This document shows positions 21,239 through 26,131 of a DNA stretch of 26,131 nucleotides, one piece after another. This DNA is from an uncultured Atopostipes sp. (GTDB taxonomy: Bacteria > Bacillota > Bacilli > Lactobacillales > Carnobacteriaceae_A): NCBI GenBank assembly GCA_910588235.1, contig CAJUOQ010000029.1:1-26131 (forward strand). Reading direction: 5' to 3'. The first letter of the stretch is position 1, and each line of letters starts with the position of its first letter. Both the position numbers and the translations under genes were made by a program. A model generated the notes under the pieces. That model saw only the letters and a program-made list of their open reading frames with translations. It was not told where the DNA came from and searched no databases.

Positions 21239-22882
21239 ATGGCGACTAGAAAACAATTCAAAACAGATACAATTCGTAAAGGTCATAAAGGCTTGTCCGC
21301 TTTAAAATCGCTGATTGAAACAGCTTTTTATGGAAATAATGTGCATAAAGTAAGCTCTATAGGCGAAGCTTATAACTTAGCCTATGCAATGCCTACGACG
21401 ATTGCTTTGGATCAAGAAGTTGCGCATGCAGAAGAATTAGGGCTTCCTGAAGGAGCTAAAGTACTGGTAGAAAACGGCAATAGTATTGTAGGACGTACCG
21501 CTCGTGCTCGTCGGATTTCTGGAAAAGATTTAGAAGAAGATGAAAAGCTAACTAAAATTGTGATGGATGCCCTCTATGAAGCAAGTCACGCACCTTTTCT
21601 GAAAGCAGAGGCCATTGTAGGGCTTGAAGAAGATTTTATGGTCCGAGCTCATTTGATGTTGCCAGAAGAAAGAGCGAACAACTTATACTCTTGGTTAATG
21701 AACTTCCAAATTTTCAATGAAGAATATGCCAAAAGATATAAACATTCAACTGTTTATGAAGAAAATGATATTTATATTTTTTCTGATCCGGAATGGCGTC
21801 ATCCAGACTATCCTAACGGTTTGGCTTATTTTGATACCAATCATAATGTGGCAATTATTTTAGGTTTACAATATTTTGGTGAATTGAAAAAAGGAACATT
21901 GACCCTTGCTTGGGGGACAGCCGCTCGACAAGGCTACGTCTCTTGTCATGGAGGTCTTAAAGAATTTAAGCGAGCCGATGAAGAGGCGCATGTTGCTTCT
22001 TTCTTTGGTTTATCGGGTTCTGGGAAATCCACTTTAACGCATGCGAAGCATGATGAGAAGTATGGAATTACTGTTCTACATGATGATGCTTTTATTATTG
22101 ATCAAGAAACGGGAGCTTCTATCGCTTTAGAACCTGCTTATTTTGATAAAACGAACGATTACCCAACCGGTCATCCTGAGCAAAAGTACTTTGTTACCGT
22201 TCAGAATTCAGGGGTCACTTTAGATGAAGCAGGTAAACGAGTGCTCGTGACAGAAGATATTCGTAACGGAAATGGCCGAACGATTAAATCACGTTACAGT
22301 ACACCGAATCGCGTGGACAGAATCGACGAGCCGATCAATGCGATTTATTGGATTATGAAAGATGATACACTGCCCCCTATTATTCGGGTAAAGGACCCCG
22401 TGCTAGCATCAGCGATGGGTTGTACCTTAGTTACAAAACGTTCGAGCGCAGAAAATGTCGAAAATGTAGGGGAAGTCGTTGTCGAGCCTTATGCGAACCC
22501 ATTTAGAGTTTATCCGCTCGTTGATGACTATATGGCCTTTAAAAAGCTGTTCGATGAAAAGAATGTCGAGTGCTATATTATCAATACTGGGAAGTTTTTA
22601 GACCAAGACATCCCGCCAGCCGTCACCCTTGGAAGTATTGAAAATAATGTTGAAAACACAGCAAAATATACGACATTTGGACCGGTAGAAGCTTTTGAGT
22701 ACGTAGAAATTGATGGTTATGAAGTGCCCTTTGAAGATGAAGAGTATCTAAAACAATTACAAAAGAACATGCAAGTAAGAATTGAGCATTTAAAAACGAC
22801 GGTAGCGGAAGAAGAAGCGCCCTATGATTTACCCGCTGAAATTATCGAAAGTATTCAAACCGTTGTCGATCAATTGGGTTAG
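21239..22882 (+). CDS. pckA: Phosphoenolpyruvate carboxykinase (ATP)
   Basis: PckA converts oxaloacetate and ATP to phosphoenolpyruvate, CO2 and ADP, the first step of gluconeogenesis; in some fermenters it runs in reverse. The 547-residue product is full length with the kinase-1a loop GLSGSGKST (257-265), the metal-binding HDDAF (281-285), and YFVTVQNSGVTLDEAGKRVLVTEDIRNGNGRTI further on. The family is the ATP-type, not GTP-type, enzyme. The ATG has GAAGAGGGG upstream. A promoter with a cre-like site lies 150-180 bases ahead. It is a single gene with a strong terminator shared with the convergent dipeptidase gene. Confidence 0.95.
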   Translation: MATRKQFKTDTIRKGHKGLSALKSLIETAFYGNNVHKVSSIGEAYNLAYAMPTTIALDQEVAHAEELGLPEGAKVLVENGNSIVGRTARARRISGKDLEEDEKLTKIVMDALYEASHAPFLKAEAIVGLEEDFMVRAHLMLPEERANNLYSWLMNFQIFNEEYAKRYKHSTVYEENDIYIFSDPEWRHPDYPNGLAYFDTNHNVAIILGLQYFGELKKGTLTLAWGTAARQGYVSCHGGLKEFKRADEEAHVASFFGLSGSGKSTLTHAKHDEKYGITVLHDDAFIIDQETGASIALEPAYFDKTNDYPTGHPEQKYFVTVQNSGVTLDEAGKRVLVTEDIRNGNGRTIKSRYSTPNRVDRIDEPINAIYWIMKDDTLPPIIRVKDPVLASAMGCTLVTKRSSAENVENVGEVVVEPYANPFRVYPLVDDYMAFKKLFDEKNVECYIINTGKFLDQDIPPAVTLGSIENNVENTAKYTTFGPVEAFEYVEIDGYEVPFEDEEYLKQLQKNMQVRIEHLKTTVAEEEAPYDLPAEIIESIQTVVDQLG

Positions 22883-22900
22883 TATTTAAAAATAAAAGAA

Positions 22901-22955
22901 AACAATCCCCTATAGAACGGTTGTGTATTTCGTTCTGTAGGGGATTGTTTGTTTG
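22901..22955. terminator. Bidirectional terminator between pckA and dipeptidase
   Basis: The 19-base arm at 22901-22919 (AACAATCCCCTATAGAACG) pairs with 22931-22949 with one mismatch, and T-rich tails lie on both sides (TGTTTGTTT on the plus strand, TTTTCTTTTATTTTT on the minus strand). It serves both convergent genes. Confidence 0.92.
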
Positions 22956-22977
22956 AGCAAGTTATTTTTATCGTTTT

Positions 22978-24420
22978 TTAAAAGTCAATATAGGTATTTG
23001 CTAAGAAGCGACTCTTAATTTCTTGAGAGAGTTCGCGGGCTTTCTCGAGACCTAAACTGGCCTGTGCATGTGTGTATTGGCGGATCGATTGTTTGAATAA
23101 TTTTTGATCTTCTTCATACAAGGCCATGAAAAGCTGATCCATCGTGGTCTGATTGGCAATATTTGTATTTTCCATTTCTGTAAAGGCGGGGATAACTAGT
23201 TCTTTAGCAATGGTTTGGTAATTTCGATAAGACAATTGACCAACTTCTTGGAACATCCACCAAGCAGAATTTGGATTATACTCTGCCATTTCTCCGATTT
23301 CAAATGCTTTTGGTAAACCTTCGCTCCCGAAATAATGCGGAATAAAAGGCGATAAATGTGAATTTGCTAAGCCAAACCAAGAAACAATCCCAATCTCGCT
23401 TGGCAAGTCACGTCTTAATTGAAAGACACTACTAAAGACAGTTCCAGCTTGCCCCACACTCGTACTGACTTCCATCCAGAATGGGTTTTTATGTGGGCCT
23501 GCTTCTGGTTCTTCGCTTAAATCATACTTAGTGTCTTCAGATGAAAGAGATAAAAGATCCATAAAATCTCTTGGAGTGAGCTTACGGTTTGGTTTAACCG
23601 TATATCTCATCTCATCTAAAGGAATATCTTCGCCCGACATAAAGTTGATTGTGTGCCATTTTCGAATCGCGTTCTCAGGGGCACCAGCGACACCATAATA
23701 TTCTGAAACCGAAAATTCTTCAGAAAAGATTTCATAAAAGTTAAATGTCTTCTCTTGGTCATAAAGATCTTCTTCAATTGCTTTTTCTTTTAAACTGTCT
23801 GAATATAGGTAACGTTTTTCATCTTGGAAGTCAACTTCTTGGATACCGAAGCTGTTAACTCTAAATTCAACTTCATCATCTTCTACTCTTTTAGCGACCC
23901 AATAGCCACCAGGCGCAATTTCTAGAAAGAAGCCTTCATCAGGGTCAACCACAGAGATCGTACTGACTCCCTCGCCTCCTGCAACGGATGAAGTGGTGAA
24001 GCCATATTGTTCAATTAGTTCACCTACCATTTGGATACCGTCACGAGCATTCTGAGCACGTTGTAGTAATAAAACAGGGATATCATCCGACTGAAGACTT
24101 GCTTCGCTTTCTTCAGTATCGACGAAAGAGTAAACCCCTTGCATACCGATAGCTACTTTATTTTCGTTTACACCACCCCACCATGATTCATTTTTAAGTG
24201 TCCCTGTATCATAAGCGGTCGTAGTGTGCGTATAAGCATAAGTCGTTTCTACATTAGGAATCTTTTTACCTGAGATTAAAGTATGGGTAGCATTCTTTCC
24301 ATGGTTTTTTTGGGCGACATGATGAATGGAACCAGGATAACCTGTCCAATCATTATTAACGCCTAGCATTGTATTTGAATCAATAGTCGTATATTTTCCG
24401 GCAACAACTGAAAAGCACAT
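22978..24420 (-). CDS. C69-family dipeptidase (PepD-like)
   Basis: A cytoplasmic N-terminal-nucleophile hydrolase of peptidase family C69. Met1 is followed directly by Cys2 (MCFSVVAGKYTTIDSNTMLGVNNDW); after Met removal Cys2 would be the nucleophile with its own amino group as base, as in lactobacillus PepDA. At 480 residues its length is normal for the family. Further family blocks are WWGGVNENKVAIGMQGVYS, LLLQRAQNARDGIQM and SVVDPDEGFFLEIAPGGYWVAKR. There is no signal peptide. AGGAGG lies about nine bases before the ATG. It is the second gene of an operon with an NCS1-type permease, 52 bases downstream of it, which suggests that the permease imports a substrate linked to this hydrolase; some C69-like enzymes may act on amide bonds other than dipeptides. 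Confidence 0.9.
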   Translation of the reverse strand: MCFSVVAGKYTTIDSNTMLGVNNDWTGYPGSIHHVAQKNHGKNATHTLISGKKIPNVETTYAYTHTTTAYDTGTLKNESWWGGVNENKVAIGMQGVYSFVDTEESEASLQSDDIPVLLLQRAQNARDGIQMVGELIEQYGFTTSSVAGGEGVSTISVVDPDEGFFLEIAPGGYWVAKRVEDDEVEFRVNSFGIQEVDFQDEKRYLYSDSLKEKAIEEDLYDQEKTFNFYEIFSEEFSVSEYYGVAGAPENAIRKWHTINFMSGEDIPLDEMRYTVKPNRKLTPRDFMDLLSLSSEDTKYDLSEEPEAGPHKNPFWMEVSTSVGQAGTVFSSVFQLRRDLPSEIGIVSWFGLANSHLSPFIPHYFGSEGLPKAFEIGEMAEYNPNSAWWMFQEVGQLSYRNYQTIAKELVIPAFTEMENTNIANQTTMDQLFMALYEEDQKLFKQSIRQYTHAQASLGLEKARELSQEIKSRFLANTYIDF

Positions 24421-24472
24421 GTATATAATTTCCTCCTGTAAGGTTTTGTGAGTGATCGATTATTTGAAATGA

Positions 24473-25864
24473 TTAAGCTTTCTTTAATTTAGTTCCGATG
24501 AAATAGTAGAGGATAGCACTAAAGATAAAGCAGAAAAATACAGAACCAATTGTCTGATTGACCCAAGTAAAGCGAGCAGAGACGAAATAAGATAAAGCGC
24601 CTAAGCCCCAGACGAGAATAGTTGGCCAATTAATTCCTTTGCTATACCAGTAAATACCATCTTTCTTGTCTAATTCATCAATTTTATATTTCTTATTGTG
24701 GTGGATGTAATAATCAACAATCATAATCGCAATAGCTGGTGGAAATACTGCGCCTAAATAGCCTAGAAAGACTTGGAATGTATCTAAAAAGTTTCCAGAA
24801 AAGATAGGAACTAAAGCAACTAACGTTGATAAGACCGAGATAATAAACATGGATGATTTAGGGTTTAATTTCTTTGTAAAGTTTACCGTTGAAAAACCAC
24901 CAGAATAGACATTGATTAAGTTAACGGCAATTGTAGAAACAACAATCATTAAGTTCGCGACATTGCCCATCCCTAACATCGTTGCTACACTTCCTGGATC
25001 GGACATTTCAGGGTCGAAATTATTCGTTTGGATCGCCACAGCAATAGCACTGACTGTTCCAATTAAAGCAAACCAGACAATCCCAAAAGTAGCTCCTAAC
25101 ATAGGCGCTACAGTTGCTGATTTTTTCGTTTTTGTATATCTTGTATAATCCGCAACGGCCATAATCCAAGCGAAACCAAGAGCTGCTAAAGCATCAATTC
25201 CTACACCAAAGGGCATTCGAATGTCTGTGGGAGGCTGCCAAGCGACGATATCTGTCCAAGAGAATTCTTGGAAGATTCGAATAAAAATCCAAACAGATAA
25301 AATAGTAAGCAAAACGGTGCAAATATTTTGTGCAAGCTTAATAATTTTAGAACCACCGGCAATTGAAATAATGGCGGTTGGAATCATAATGATTAATACA
25401 GCTATAAATAATGTAATGCTTGAATGTTCTGTCCCGTAAGGAGCGAGTCCAAAAAAATCACTTAATAAATAAGTCAAAGGAATGGCAGCAATAAAAGTAT
25501 TCACTCCACACCAACCAACAAATTGAAAAGCATTAAAAAATGAAGGAGCTTTACTTCCAGTAATTCCAAAGGCAGCTCTAGATATTCCCATATTGGAAAT
25601 CCCTAAACGAAAGCCCATTAGACCAACAAGAGCTAAAATGATGTAAGTCACCACATTACTAACAACGGTCACAGACATTGCACCTAAAAGTCCCATAGCA
25701 GCTAAGGTTGATCCCACATACCAAGAAGTAGGGTTTGCATTTGCCACTGTCCAAGTCGCTAACATATCTCTAAATTTATAATGCCGGTGCTTATCAGGGA
25801 CAGGTTCAACGACCCCATATTCTTCAAATTCGGCACTTGCTTCCGTACCTGTTTCTTCAGTCAA
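24473..25864 (-). CDS. NCS1-family nucleobase/cytosine-type permease
   Basis: A 463-residue polytopic membrane protein with about twelve hydrophobic segments and the N-terminal signature of NCS1 symporters: KFRDMLATWTVANANPTSWYVGS, then FRLGISNMGISRAAFGITGSKAP and FVGWCGVNTFIAA. Later segments include AWIMAVADYTRYTKTKKSA, typical of CodB/PurP-like members. Substrates in this family include cytosine, purines, allantoin, hydantoins and thiamine precursors; the substrate here cannot be named. The start is TTG 25864, with AAAGGA eight bases upstream. The promoter is at 25906-25934. It is the first gene of a two-gene operon with the C69 dipeptidase; no cytosine deaminase or purine gene is nearby. 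Confidence 0.9.
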   Translation of the reverse strand: MTEETGTEASAEFEEYGVVEPVPDKHRHYKFRDMLATWTVANANPTSWYVGSTLAAMGLLGAMSVTVVSNVVTYIILALVGLMGFRLGISNMGISRAAFGITGSKAPSFFNAFQFVGWCGVNTFIAAIPLTYLLSDFFGLAPYGTEHSSITLFIAVLIIMIPTAIISIAGGSKIIKLAQNICTVLLTILSVWIFIRIFQEFSWTDIVAWQPPTDIRMPFGVGIDALAALGFAWIMAVADYTRYTKTKKSATVAPMLGATFGIVWFALIGTVSAIAVAIQTNNFDPEMSDPGSVATMLGMGNVANLMIVVSTIAVNLINVYSGGFSTVNFTKKLNPKSSMFIISVLSTLVALVPIFSGNFLDTFQVFLGYLGAVFPPAIAIMIVDYYIHHNKKYKIDELDKKDGIYWYSKGINWPTILVWGLGALSYFVSARFTWVNQTIGSVFFCFIFSAILYYFIGTKLKKA

Positions 25865-25905
25865 AAAATCATTCCTTTATTTGTATTTTTTATTAACGAC
25901 TTTGA

Positions 25906-25934
25906 ATAGTACCCCATATGTACCTCCATTGCAA
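25906..25934 (-). promoter_or_regulatory. Promoter of the permease-dipeptidase operon
   Basis: On the minus strand, TTGCAA (25934-25929), a 17-base spacer and TACTAT (25911-25906). A perfect 10-bp palindrome AGATATATCT (25936-25945) lies directly upstream of the -35 and could be an activator or repressor site. Confidence 0.55.
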
Positions 25935-26018
25935 GAGATATATCTATCGGGAAAATCTGTACTAAATGTTTGCCTATTGAGATAGGAAGAAAAGAAGGAA
26001 AAATTGGACAAAAAACAG

Positions 26019-26048
26019 GAGGTATTTCGCCTTGATACCTCTATTTTT
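26019..26048. terminator. Hairpin near the right edge, probable terminator
   Basis: GAGGTAT (26019-26025) and ATACCTC (26035-26041) form a 7-bp stem; TATTTTT follows on the plus strand and CTGTTTTTTG on the minus strand. As no plus-strand gene ends here, it probably ends a minus-strand gene lying beyond the window. No gene is seen between 25865 and 26131. Confidence 0.55.
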
Positions 26049-26131
26049 AATGAGGCTTATTTAGATACAAATTAATCCTGAATAATTCACACCTCTAATT
26101 TTTGAGGCAGTTTTAGTTTTTAGTTCTATAA

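Overview
The window looks like the chromosome of a low-GC Gram-positive bacterium of the order Lactobacillales, perhaps Carnobacteriaceae or a relative. This is inferred from gene content: the upper mevalonate pathway, a MupG/MurQ/MurR route for N-acetylmuramic acid 6-phosphate, LPxTG anchoring, a C69 dipeptidase, cre-like sites and AGGAGG ribosome binding sites. The acidic surface protein and LEA-like YtxH protein would fit a salt- or alkali-tolerant species, but that is only a guess. No rRNA, tRNA or CRISPR array was found.

Layout. 1-2700: a membrane-anchored MutS-type ATPase, the broken C-terminal end of a second MupG, and a 71-codon gene of unknown function. 2700-6110: mupG-murQ, then murR with its own promoter and a dyad over its start point. 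6118-6621 (minus): an 11-residue-repeat YtxH/LEA-like protein. 6845-9257: mvaS and a stand-alone thiolase. 9295-10795: an intact 1501-bp IS3/IS150-type element flanked by 3-bp GTA duplications, sitting at the centre of the hairpin that was the terminator of the mvaS-thiolase operon. 10821-14174: a long structured leader and a 1012-codon LPxTG-anchored 5'-nucleotidase. 14238-16350 (minus): mscL, mvaA (HMG-CoA reductase) and an ArsR-type regulator that appears co-transcribed with mvaA. 16556-17920: a GlcD-type flavin oxidoreductase. 18035-18188: four ACGAAAC/GTTTCG dyads on an exact 42-bp period. 18262-19068 (minus): aspartate dehydrogenase. 19252-21045: a TIM-barrel-like protein of unknown function followed by a biotin ligase without a DNA-binding domain. 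21239-22882: pckA. 22978-25864 (minus): an NCS1-type permease followed by a C69 dipeptidase.

How the genes work together. Acetyl-CoA is carried by thiolase, MvaS and MvaA to mevalonate for isoprenoids; thiolase and reductase are separate here, unlike the enterococcal MvaE fusion, and lie in different operons. MupG and MurQ turn MurNAc-containing phosphosugars into GlcNAc-6-phosphate, with MurR as likely sensor. Four cre-like sites (before mupG, the 5'-nucleotidase, the TIM-barrel gene and pckA) suggest shared carbon catabolite control; pckA control would fit a gluconeogenic role. The most unusual features are the terminator-centred IS insertion, the 42-bp-periodic dyad array, and the 5'-nucleotidase leader with its near-perfect Shine-Dalgarno sequence but no normal start codon.
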